The notes below the pieces were generated by a model, which was given only the letters and a program-made list of their open reading frames with translations, did not search any database and was not told where the DNA came from. DNA of 64,000 nt, from positions 3,398,544 to 3,462,543 of the forward strand of contig JAVGVS010000019.1 of assembly GCA_032718565.1 (NCBI GenBank), in the 5' to 3' direction. Origin of the DNA: Distichodus sexfasciatus (lineage: Eukaryota; Chordata; Actinopteri; Characiformes; Distichodontidae). The position numbers were made by a program, and so were the translations under genes. Positions 38,301 to 51,700 of the stretch are shown here, one piece after another. Positions within the stretch are counted from its first letter, which is position 1. Every line of letters begins with the position of its first letter.

Positions 38301-41300
38301 AACATTGCTTTCTTACTCCTTCTGACCTCGATCGGTCATCGTGCTGATCCCTTGTTGGCACTGGTGCAGAGTGAAATTAGAAGTAGGTCAGGGTGCGGTA
38401 CCTTCCACGTGACCCGGATACTCTGGGAGGTCATGGGCTGCAGGATGACGTCCATCGGCGGCCCGTCAGGAGCTGTGATGGGCAGAGAAAGGAGGTCGGA
38501 TCGGGCCGAAATGTGATGCTCACTGAATGTGTTTTGTATGCGTGTGGGAGGACTTACGCGCTTCCTCCGTGCTGATGGTCAGCTCTTTGCTGGCCTGACT
38601 GCGGCCAATCTTGTTGTACGAGTACATGCGGATGCTGTAGACAGAGGCTGGATGCAGCTCAACGATGTTGGCCTGGTTGTTGGTGGGAGAGATTTTGCGT
38701 GTGGCATGTTTCAGCTCCCATGGGTCTGGAAAGGAGAATTGCAACCACAATTAAACAACTGGACCAAAAGGGATGAGTATTTTTACATTATTATAATTTA
38801 TTAAAAGAAAGATTAAAGGATCGGAACAACCTGCTTCTAAAAAGTATACTCTACATATTAGGTGATTTAACAAATTAGGATTTCATATCCAATTACAATC
38901 ATTTAAATCAATAACCTACAAGATTTTCTATCAGTTTGGCTTGGAAAAAATACAAATAAAACACACCAGATTTATTTTTGTACTCGATGTCATAACTGGT
39001 GATTATGCTGTTGCCGTCAAACCTCTGTGTCCACCTCAGGTTCATGCTGCGATCTTTGACCTCACGGACCTCCAGCTCCGGTGGATCAGGGGGCTCTGCG
39101 GCGTGGAAAAAAAGTTGTTGTAAGGCAATCAGCGAAAGACAAAGAGAGAGAATCACGTGTCGAGGGGGTGGAGGGGGGATAACGAGAAAAGAAAGAGGAA
39201 GAGCTCGAGCACGGGGATAAATTATTGATTTTGTGTCTCGAGGTGAGGTGTATCATGTCAGACATGAGCGCAGGCGTCGTAGCGGAGTGTCTTGCCTTGC
39301 ACCGTCAGTTGAATGAGGCCGCGGCCCTCGCCGTACGAGTTGATGGCGTGACACGAGAAGAAAACGGAGTCCCCGCGCTCAGCCGGCTTCAGCTATGGAG
39401 AGAGAGGGAGAGAGAAAGAGAGATGGCAGTGTTTCATCATGTTCTTCAGGCAGAACTCCTCTTCCCTTTTATTCTCTACATCCTAGCGCTGTCAGTCACC
39501 CACTCCGCCTTTTGTGCTCTAATTGCTAAGTCATTACACTACTACAGAATAGCGTTATTATACTCTGTCTGATTCCTCAAGTTCCCATAAGGCTCCCTGT
39601 GACCTGACGGAATTGTTTGATATCATTATTTGTAACTGATATCTTCCATCACCGTTGACCCTGACTCAGGCTAGATGGTATCTAAATTTTCACATATACA
39701 TACATTGTGTATTAGTCTTACAGTAGACACCCAGGACTAATAGGTTTAAAGCTATGTGTTTAAAATGTTGATCTGATTACATTACATTCAACTTGTATAA
39801 AACATTCAGACGTGGAAAAGAGCAAATGCAGTGTAAAAATGCGGTCACAACCAGAGCTACAGGCTTCAAATACCCATTAAGCTGTCAAACCGTAAAGTTA
39901 AGAACTCCTGGTGTGAAACTTTAGTCAAAAGACATCAATTACTGAGCGTTTGGTATTAATCCTGGTTAAAATGTGTAATTGGCAAGTGCACCTGACTTTA
40001 TTCTCCTTTTATTTTGTTCAACTTCAGCATAAAGTGTTATATTACTGTTAAACTGAAAAATCTGAAGGCGCTCCGAGTCCACGAATTTCACTGTTAACTG
40101 CATATTAGAGGTGTTAACCACCAGGGGTCTCACGATTCAACTCGATTATGATTATTAAGTCAATGATTTGACACGATATCTAGATGCATCACAATGCATG
40201 CCGTCAATTTTTCTACATTACTTCACATTGCACGTAGATTAGGCAGTCATAGTTGCTACTGGGATGTTCTTTTTAATTTGAATTTTTATGGCGTAGTCAG
40301 AAAATCACTAAGCATTATATAAATCAGTGGTTTTCAACTGTTTCTGTCCCTGTCTGAGTGTATGAGGGAGTATTTTTTGTATTACTTTTTAGATATTTGC
40401 ATTAACTTCATTATTCATAACGACGCCCAAATCATCTTGAAGTGTTTTGAAAAATGGCAAAAGAATGAATTTCAGTAGTGAAAGTGGATTGCATGTCAGG
40501 GACCACCTGCAATGCCACCGCGGACCACTGAAAACCTCCTTTATGACCGATTATGGTCTGCCATGGCATTAATGCAGAATCAATGCACAATCTCTTTTCT
40601 ACGTCTTGTTTAAAGTATATATTTTATAGTCTATTTATAAATTGCTTATTCTATGTGCCTTATTTGTTACTTATACTCTGTAAAAACTGGTGCCACGTCG
40701 TCTTGTTTCTCTGTATTCTTGTATATAGCTGAGATGACAAAGTTTTCTAATGTTCCATTTAACAGATTTGCTACTGAATGTAAATTCATCTTTGGCTAGG
40801 ATACCTCATTATTTCATGCTCAACACTGCTGGCGTAAGAAGCTGCATTTGATGAACAGGGTTTTGTTTTTTAAATTCACTTTAGCCAGTAAAACGTCTTA
40901 CAGAACTGTGTAAAATGAATCATTTTGGTTGATAAAAACCTGTCAGAAGGACACCGGGCCAAATTAAAATTGTTCTTAAGAAAGTTCCAAAGCAGTATGT
41001 GGGATTCATGACGTGTTCTTAAACTTAAACTTTACTTATGAATCATAAAATAAAAGCACGTCTCTTGTTATTATATTGCACAGGTAAACACTAAGGGTCG
41101 ACTGATTATCGTGCGGGGTGATATTAGACATTTTGTCGATTAATAGGAATTGGTGTTTAATTCTGACCATGAACGATATTAAGTCACCGATATTTGGTGT
41201 TTATAAAATAAAAAAAATTCACAGAGATGTTCTTTTGTGGGGCGGCACGGTGGCACAGTGGTTAGTGCTGCCGCCTCACAGCGAGAAGGTCCTGGGTTCG

Positions 41301-42590
41301 AACCCTGGGGACGGCCGTAGGGTCTTTCTGTGTGGAGTGTGCAAAGGTTTCCTCAGGAGGCTCCGGTTTCCTCCCACAGTCCAAAGGCATGTGCTATAGG
41401 TTAATTGGCGACTCTAAATTGGCCCCGTAAGGTGTGAATGTGTGTGTGACCGTGTGAGTGTGTGTGTGCCCTGCGGTATGTTGGCGCCCGCCCAGGGCTG
41501 TTTCCCACCTTGCGCCTTAAAGTTCCTGGGATAGGCTCCGGTCCCCCCGTGACCCCAGTTGGGATTAAGCAGTTCCGGTAATGAATGAATGAATGAATGA
41601 ATGTTCTTTTGTTTTTTTGCATATCAGATCCAAATATCAGTTATCAGCCCCGTTAACTAGCAATAATCGGTATCGATATCGGCCATGAAAAACCAATATC
41701 AGTCAACCTCTAGTAAACACCCCGTACATCTTTATACCAGGGCATGAAACAGCTGGGCCAAGAACATAAAATGTAGGAGTGCTAAGAAAACTAGAAAAGT
41801 AAGAGGATAAGTTGATTTAAAGAACATGTTAAGAATTTTCTTCTTAAGTGGGTAAACGAGTGTTATTTTCGTTTTGCAGCTCGTTGTAAAGTAAGTTGAT
41901 GACATACAAGATCAAAAATCAATAAAGTGTGGAATGCAGAGAGCAAGAAATCATTTCTAATCGTTTATTAAAAATGAAATATGTTTGTATTACTTTTATC
42001 CTATTTATGTGTTCGTGTCTGTGTGCCTGTTTTCCGCACCTTCAGTGTGGAGATGACCTCGTCACTCTTCTCACTGGGGCTGGTGGTGATGGAGTAGCGG
42101 GGGTTGCGGTCGGGGTCGATGACAGTGTCGCCGCGCTCCCAACGGATGATGATGGGATACTCGCCCCGGGCAGTGCAGTTCAGCTCCTTATTCTGACCTT
42201 TGATGGCCATGGTGGTGTTGGGGTGCGAGGTGATCATGGCAGGGACTGGGGGGAGAGAGAGGGAGAGAGAGAATATTTGTTTTTGCCAGATGAAGTGACA
42301 ACAGATAAACTTAACCCCAATCCTCAGTGCTCATGCCTTCATATGCAGACTTTAACAGGTCTATCTCCAGACACTCTCTCTCTCACACACACATGCACAC
42401 ACACACGCACACACACAAGCACACACACAAGCACACACACAGAGTATTGATCTGAAGAGGACTCTGCTGTTTTGTTTTCATCACTTATTCATTTTTCCCC
42501 TCCCTCCACTGAGCGAAACAGACAGAATTGAGAGAGGCAGAGGAGAGGAACGATTCAATCAATAACACCAACACACACAGCATTAGTTAA

Positions 42591-42625
<35 letters not shown>

Positions 42626-42848
42626 AAGGGAGATATTCGGTAGGCACTGCTGGATAAGGAAACAAAATTCTCTTTAGCTTTGGCAGAAAAATGCAAAAAG
42701 AAAAAGCAAATCTTAGATAAACTCAGGCCTGGCTACCTTTCAGAAAGCCAACCCACACTTTTCATCCTCCTGAGGCCTAATAAAATCACCACTATTATTA
42801 AATGTTACTCATTATTACTACTCACCGTCACGGACATGTAATAATAAT

Positions 42849-42891
<43 letters not shown>

Positions 42892-45718
42892 TTTCATTTC
42901 AGCAGGTTTCAACTTAATTTGCATTACAAATAGGTGGCTTCAGCTTCTTTAAACTTTCTGTCTAATAAACTTACCTATGTCTCCCTCATCTTACGGATTC
43001 ATACTCAAGGGTTTGCTATTCCTCTGTCTAACGGTCAAGACAAAGGTTTAATACGGCCTACAATGAAAAAGACTCTTACATTTTACATTTCACAGGTACA
43101 TTTTTCTGCATTCTCAAAAATACTGGGCTCAGTCCCAATATTCCAAGGTAACCCTTAATAAAAAATCAAATCTAAGCATAGATTTTAATGATATACGTTT
43201 GACCATTTAGTGTCACAACATAGTGATTTTAGCAGTGACGTTTCTGTATTATGTGTAATAAAGGTCGTCCGATTATTGGCCGGGCTGATTATCAGGGGCC
43301 GATTTTAGGCATTTTGCAGATTATCAGTATCTGTGTTTAATTTTGACCATCACCGATATTAATTAATTACAAGGTGCACTATTGTGGCTCCACTGCCGTC
43401 TCTTCTTTATGTGCCGTTTGCTCTCGACTCACTGCTCATTTAATGTCCCGCCCACAACAGTCTCTGATTGGCTGTATGTTACACGAGTAGTAGCCAATCA
43501 GCATCGAATCCTTGTTGTCACTCACACCACACTCACACACAAGCGCAGCGTGAAGCTCCAAGAAAGAGAAGCGGTGAGAGGAGAGTTATCAGCTGAGGTT
43601 GTTGTTTGTAAAATTCTAAATTTTGACAAAGATTTTCTTCCTTCTTTTTGCATAATGGTTTTAAAATATTTGTCACGACCCCGTTAACTGCCAAGAATCG
43701 GCATCAATATCGGCCCAGAGAATATTTGCAGTTCTACAGTATAAAATACAATCTAGGATGATCAACTCACTTTTGACGGTGAGCAACATGCTCTTGCTGA
43801 TGTCGGAGCCCACACCATTGCTGGCCTGGCACAGGTAGTAGCCGCGGTCCTCCTCCAAAACGTGCCTGATCAGGAGGGAGCCGTTGGGCATGATCTGGAT
43901 GCGGCCGGTCAGCGGAACTGGGTGGTACTGCTGTGGGTTCCCAATACCTGCAAAACGGAACAAGAATGTGCTAAAGTGTTATGAAAGTCTAAAACGCAGC
44001 CACATCGGCTGGATTCAATAAAAAAGGGGGCAGCAGTACCTTTGGCGTGTTTCCACATGACTTTGGGAGGAGGGTAGCCATCAACGGAGCAGTTCAGCAC
44101 GCCAGACTTCCCATAGATTCCGTCCTGGTTGTTGGGCTGAACCCGAAAGCGAGGGGGGACTAACATGATGTTAGGAAACAGAGAGAGAGAGTGTTCTTTT
44201 AGGTTTTGTTCACCAGAAAAAGTAAACATGCTTTTAATGTTTTGTCTTTCCTTTCTCACATAACACTACCGGCAGCTTTTGAGGAGCCCGATCGTCCTGT
44301 GCATACCCGAGTCGGTTTTTCAGTGCTCACCCCAAACATCTCAAGAAAGCCTTTCAAAAGGGGCCCTGCTTCCCTTACCTTCCGCATAACTTGAACCACA
44401 ACTACCGGTCAATAAGAACCTACTCTTTTTTTTTGTTGTTGTGGCAGTTCAAGTAGCGTAACAGTTAAGGAGTTGACCCCATGATCAGAAGGTCGCCAGT
44501 TCGAATCTCGGACTGGTAAAGGTACCACTGAGGTACTCATGAGCAAGTTACCATCCCCACGCACTGCTTCCTGGGTGCTGCCCATGTCAGCAGGCCTGTG
44601 CTCCTTCACGGATGGGTCAAATGCAGAGCTCACATTTCGTTGTGGTGCATGGTGTTCTGTGCGTTCACAATGACAAAGAATCACTCACTTTCACCAATCA
44701 GAAGCTCTTTTGCAATGTGTTATTTTCCCATGTCTGGACTCGTCCAACGCGGTTCTGGCGACTAAGACCACTACACCACCACCTTCTGCCTAACTGTCAC
44801 TAGTTTCCAGTTTTTAATTAGTAATAGTTGAATTAATGACTAATAAAATTGGACGAAAAGAATAACCTGACCGGTAGTGTCTATATAATAACTTGTTCCA
44901 TCAAGTCCCGGGTTGTTTAGTTTAACCTGCACCGTCATTCCGCAGTTAATAAACGCTCCCCAGTCCGTTCAGACTCGGTGTGGTAAACGCTGCCTTTGCT
45001 AATCTCTCACCGGTCACGATAAGCTGCCTCTCTGAGCTGACGGTGGCGGCGTCGTTGCTGGCGATGCAGGTGTAGTTGCCATTGTGCTTGAGTGACACCT
45101 TAGAGATCTGCAGCGAGCTCATGAACTCCTTGGTCTCGATGGTGACGCCCGACGTGCCGGACACAATCTCCTGGCCGTCCTTGCGCCAGGTGATGCGGAT
45201 GGGCATGTCGCCGGACGACACCACACAGGCGATGTACATCAGCTTGCCGATGGAGGTGGGGGGGAAGTCGAAGGGCTGGATGAGTGGGGGCACTAAAAGG
45301 AGGGTTGGGAAGGAAACATAGGAAGCGGGACAGAGAGAGCGAGAGAGAGAGAGAGAGAGAGAGAATTGCTTTAAAAAAACTGAAGGTTGAGATGTACGCT
45401 ATACCGCTCGGTGATCTGCGTAACGCACCCCCCCCCCACCTCAGCAGAACCGTCCCACACACGCCACCTCTCCCTCTCTCCCTCCAGACCATAATAGCTG
45501 CTCTAATTAGGGCCCAATTGGCATGGGGGATAATGGCGTTGCCGTGGAAACGGAGGTGGAGGTGGAGGGGGGGCTCCGTTGGAGACATCTGGGGGATTTA
45601 ATCTGGGCCTCGTTAAAATTCAGCTAATTAAATCAGAGACATGACAAGACAAGCGGCGCACTATACCGCCTTCACACTGGAGCCAGTGTTCTCTTGTGAA
45701 CCCCCCCACCCCCCCACC

Positions 45719-45754
<36 letters not shown>

Positions 45755-48700
45755 ATGGACATCACTGCCCTCGTCCTGGAAGCTGAACCCCGTTACGAGT
45801 TCTTCAAGCATTTTATTTCTGATGGGTTGAACTCATGCACCAGATGCTATCCTTTCGTTGATGTTCATTTAAACTGAACAGACTCTAAAAATCCTTCTCT
45901 CACTCACTCACTCTCTCTCTCACTCTCTCTCCCTCCTCCTCTCCACACAGGCGTGTGCACGGTCACTGATGAATGGTTATAAAGCTGCAGCAAGGCACTA
46001 ATCCTGTTAATCAGAGGCTATTAGCAATGCTCCTGGTCTCTCGGTCTCCGGCTCTGTAGTAATGGGAAGAGTGTCTTCAATCTTAACCACACAGATAAAA
46101 CCACACTCACCAAATGAAATAAATAAATAACTGCTAAATAAAAAGAGGGGTGCCCAGAATGAAATGCAAAAAAAAAAAAATTCAAAATCAAAAAATAAAT
46201 CAGCACATTAAACAAAGCTGCACAAATTACAGGTGCGCCCGTTGATGCACTCCATCAAAAGCTGGACTCTCGTTGTTCAATCTGAGCTCCAAATTCTCGT
46301 TTGCCTTCACATTTGCGGATTTGGATTTGATCAGATCGTAGCGTGTGGAACAGGTGGCAACGCTCCGTTTATGGGCCGGCAGAGAACTCTCTGATGGTCA
46401 GATATTTTGGGCGGTGAGACTGCACGATGGGGAGGTAAACAATAATGGCAGCAGCATTACAGTTGACCAGGACAGAGGAGATGATGGTTTGTGGCATGAA
46501 GACAGCAGCCCTCGCCACATTTTGCTCACCCCATTACCAGTGCCAAGAAAAACGGGCAAAACAAGTAATAAATTGCCAATATACTTCCATTACATGCTAG
46601 GGCCATTTTGCTTCCAAATAAATAGCCAGCACTGATTCTCCTTAATACAGATCCTACACGGAAATGTTTGCTAACCACGTTTTTATTTCATTACAGCTGC
46701 AGCTTTTACCACTCACTCTTATCCACAACTATTTATATTTCCTATTTACAGGGACAGCCTCCCTGGAGCAACTTAGGTTTAAGCATCTTTAGTAGGAGCT
46801 CAACGAAGGTAGCAAAGGGAGGTACTGGAATTAGGACAGGGCCAGACTTGAACCCACAACCTCTCAGTTCATGTTTCATCCTGGACAAATTTGCTACCCC
46901 TGGGCTAGGGCCCTATGATTTGCGCGATGCGGAAAACGCCGAACGGAATCGTGGAATTCAACAAATAAAATGGAATCCGTTGTAAAACGCGGAATGTCGT
47001 ATAATTTGCTGATATCGGTGTGTGGGCAAAGCAAAGCAATGGTTTCTAATCAATTCTGGCCGCTGCAGCCCCATGTACGTGTTACCTGTTGAGGAGGGAC
47101 TGAGCTTTCCACACACACAAACGCACAGACACAGAGGGGGAAACGTCAACGGTCAGCTATGGCGAAGAGGCTGAAACACTGAAGTCCTCAAAAAAATGAC
47201 GGACTTCGAGTGTCATTGCTAAGTTTAGAGCAGAACAATACACAAATGATTTTTATGAATCGGAAGAACAACTCTTTTGTAAGTTTTGCCAGCACACAAT
47301 AGACTGCACCCGCAAGAACACGTGACGACCACTTACAGTCAAAAACTCACATCAGAAATGTTTCATTTTGCACCAAAAAATGAATGTTTTTTGTTGTTTA
47401 CAGGTAAATGTTTTACCAAAGCAGAAAATGTTCTGCTGAACCCCAGCTCTCTGTTGAAGTTGAATAACAGTCATTTAACGTGAATTTATTTCTATTGCAC
47501 TGGGTTTTTTTCCCATCCACTCCATAATTAGACACTTTTTAGGTGAATAAATATGATTATAATGTAAAACACAGAATTCAGAAGAATAAAAATGGAAAAA
47601 AACAAAACAGATTTCATAGGGCCCTACCCTAGGCCACCACCGGGTCATTAACTGGACAATGTCAGTAGGTCTTTTTGAAATCAAGGCTTTACCACTTAAA
47701 AAAGATAAACTTTCATTTGTTTTTCTGAACCGGTTACAGGGACCGGAGCCTATCCCAGGACTACCGGCGGGAGGTCGGGGACCAATCCTAGGTAGGCGCC
47801 AATACACTGCACACCACACATACACACACACACAATCACACTCTCAGTCACACCTCATGGGGCCAATTTAGATTCGCCAATCGACCTATAGTGCATGCTT
47901 TTGTACTGTGGGAGGAAACTGAAGCACCCGGAGAAAACCCACGCGAACACAGAGCATGCAAACTCTGCACAGAAAGACCCTATGACCGAAGCGGGAACTG
48001 AACCCAGGACCTGCTCGCTGTGAGGTGGCAGCACTAACCACTGCGCCACTGTGCAGGCTCTAAAAGATAAAATTAGGGAATAAAAAGAAAATACAAATTT
48101 GTAAATGTCCATCCTTTCGCCTTTTCTCCTGGGGTTATAAGTCAGAGTGGGCAGTGCACCTTTCACAAACCTCTTGGTTTATATCCCATTCTGGATGAAC
48201 ATCCCACATCACTAGGCTTCAGGAATTAATGTATCACTAGATCTTTTTCACATTGAGGCTCTAAAACCAACAGAACAATAAATAAAATCAGAAACTAAAA
48301 ATGCCAATATTTTCTGTTTTTCCGCCGGGGTCAGAAACCAGAGTGGACTGCTGATCTCTCATAACCTCTCGGTTCATACCCCATTCTATGGGTGGCCGTT
48401 GGTAGTGTGGGAGAGCTAGTAGTTCAACGGTTAGGGAGTTGGCCCCATGATCGAAAAGTCGCTGTTTCAAGTCTGGGACAGGTAAAGGTACCAATAACAT
48501 ACTCATGAGCAAGGTACCGGTCCCAAAGCACTGTTCTCTGGCTGCTGCCACATTTCGTTGTGGAGCACTGTGTGCTGTGCTGTGGTTTGTTCACAATCAC
48601 CACCTTACCCGTAAATTAAAAAATATCTTTGATATGAAGGCTCTAGAAGCAATAATAAAAAAAAATTGGGCCTAAAAATTTATTTGAAACTAAAAATATC

Positions 48701-51700
48701 ATTTGGAGTTTGAGGTTTTTTTGGCCTTGGGCCAGAAGCCGCTGCTGACCTTTCACAGTGACGTAGACGGTCTGGCTGATGGAGAGCTGTGGCTGGATCA
48801 GCACGCTGCACAGGTAGGCGCCCTCGTCCATGCCCTTCTGTACGTCGCTGAGCTTGAGCGTGCCGTTCTCATACACGACCTGCCTGTGGTTATCCGGCAG
48901 CAGCATGCCGTCCTTGAACCACTTGATGGAGTAGTACGGGTAGCCGATCACGCGGCAGTTGATGAAGGTGTTGCGGCCGGCCACGGCCGTGATGTTGCGC
49001 ATGGCGCGGATGCTGGGGGGGCCTGAGAGGGAGAGAAAACCCGGAGAAAAAGGAGGGAGAGAGGGAAGGGTGATGCGGGAACGAGGGAAGTTGGATGGAA
49101 AAGAGAAAGACAGAGGGATAGAAAGGTAGGAGGTGAAGTGAGCAGAACGGAAAATTGAAGTCGGTCAGAAGAACGGGGGATAGCGGAGGAAGGAATGGAC
49201 GAGGAAGAGAGAGAAAGAGAGAGAAAGAGAGAGAGATGGTGCGGAAGAGGCAAGAGAAGAGCAGAATTTGGAGAAGAGGATGGATGGGTGGATAATGGGA
49301 GGGGAGAAGGGGTTAGAATGCTCCTTGTTTTCAGAGCATTTCGTGTGTGTGTGTGTGTGTGTGTGTGTTACTGTATGTGAAGTAAGTGTGAAAGCTACAA
49401 CTTGACACAGAAACCTAGAACTAAGCCATTACAACAAATGTCTTTTTGTGCATTGTTTAGCTTAATTTTGTGTCGATTTAAAATGCTAAAACACTGAATC
49501 AAAACACACTTCCTGCATTATAACATGTGATATTACTGTATGTCATAACATGTTCATAAAGCATCACATTTCCACACATTATCCCCAAATACACACTTAT
49601 AGGAAAGGACTGGGCGAGAACAGAGACTTTCACGACGGGTTCGGCTATTGTTAGAGGTTTTAACTCGCCAGCCGCTCCGAGTACAGATTTTTGGAACGGA
49701 TTCGGGGAGGCCGACGGCAACGTGAAGGTCACTAGGCTGAGCGGATTAGCACCGGCCGAGGAAGTCAGGAGAGGCCGATCATGTCCGTGTTAGCATAAAA
49801 AGGTTAATAACGGTCGTTGTTTTTTTTTTCCTCCCCTTTTGGAGGGCCGGGTGAGAAGGCTGACCCAGCAAAAAGGCTCTGTTCTCATGGAACACATGAG
49901 GTTGGAGGGAGAGGAGAGGAGAGGAGAGAGGCAGGTGATGGAATTGGGATGGAGACCAAGTGAAAGTGTGAAAGTGGGAGAGGGAGAGGAGGAAGAGACT
50001 GGGTCTCAAAATGGAGGACAGAATGGATGCTGCTGGTGGAGCGTATGGAGATTTTGTGTACACAAAGATTTTCGTCTTCTCTGCGCATCCTCCTTTCTCT
50101 CTGCTCAGTGTGTGTTGAGCTTTGAAGTCACCGCTCTGACAAGTCAACCCCTGATGTATTATTCAACAACACTGTCGCATAGTATCTCTCTCTTTTCCGT
50201 CTGACTGTATGTCTCTCTCTCTCTCTTGCTCTTTCCCTCTCTTTTTCTCTCTCTCCTTACCCCTTTGTCTCCCTCTTTCTCTGCTTCACATATACAACAA
50301 AAATGCACAAAAAAGTCCTTAAAGATCCAGTAAAAAATCTTTGCAGTGCTGCTTTTATTGGAAAAGTGGACCTGTGTGTGTGTGTGTGTTTTTGTTGCAT
50401 GCACAGGGATGAGTGTACGTAAAGGTTGTCAGTTTGTGTGAGAATGTTGTGGGGTGACGAACCGGTCAGACAGTGTACGTGTGTGTGTGTTTATAAGAGT
50501 CTGGTACCAGATCTCATTCTCAAGCCAATGATTGTTCTGGCATGTGTCCTTAAAGAAGACAGATATGTCATAACTGAGCCGAAAGAGAGTAAGAGAGAGA
50601 CAGAAGGAGAGAGAGTGAGAGAAGATCAGCAAGCCTGTCATCAAGACTCATCATCATTGCCCTTAGAAGGTGAGCACTCTCCTCTCCTCCCCTGCCTCTC
50701 TTCTCCTCTCCTCTGCTCTGCTCTCCTCTCCTCTCCCTCGCTTCTCCCGTCCCCTCTTCGGGGCTGACGTGGCATCCCTCCTGTCCCTGACCGTCTGGCT
50801 CGAGAGGAGGCCGCTCCCGTCTGCCAGCTCTACGCTCTCTCCAAGAACAGACAGAACACCTCGCGTATGCCAGCCAGAGAACGAGACCGAGTCGGAACGG
50901 AGAGAGTCCTGTCTTCGAAATGAGTGTGTGCATATACGTTTCAAAGTCTTGTAGAAAGGAGAGTAAACTGAAGCAGAAAGATAAGAGTAAAGAGCGTGCA
51001 ATCAAAGCAGTGACAGCGGGAATGAACTGAGGGAGGAACACACACACACACACATCTACGACAGTGTCGGGTGATAAGCCATATCAAACTACAGTGATAA
51101 CATCGCCTGCTTTATTTCATGAAGGCAGATCTAGAATGAACACAAACCCCACGTTTCTACTGGACTGCTGCCGCTCGCTTATTTTTCATTTCCACTAGCA
51201 TCGTGTAGGAATTCCACTGTGGCTCATTCTAACACACAATACGGTAATACCTCGCCGACATGCGTCTTTTTGAAAGTTACGTCGCTAATTCCAGAATTAC
51301 TAAGAAAAAATTAAATTTAATAAAAACCAGTCGTTGTATTTAGACTTACCCTGTTTAAAAACAAAAGCAAAAAAGTGTAAATAACCAAGAACACAGCTAA
51401 ATGGATAAATAAAAAGTTTAAATGCTGTTAAATATGTATACATGTAGTACACGACGTGCGATGCAGATACGTTCCGATGACCACATCATAACTTGAAAAT
51501 ACTGTAAGTCAAGACATTGGGCTTTGAAAAAATAAGCCCCCTAACACCGAGACGGGAGACGTGTGCGTCCCGGCAGCGTCCCGCATACGCTGCTACGCTT
51601 GCCTCCCGCGCAAAACTTAAAACGGCGTAGATACGACATATGAAAAAAGTTTCATCACTGAATGGCTTGTATTTCTATGAGATGGTGCTCACAGTGATAT

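Noticed and set aside
44460..44520. tRNA-like A and B boxes suggesting tRNA genes (also in other SINE copies)
   Set aside because: They head repeats with a conserved SINE body and do not give a full tRNA cloverleaf, so they are SINEs.
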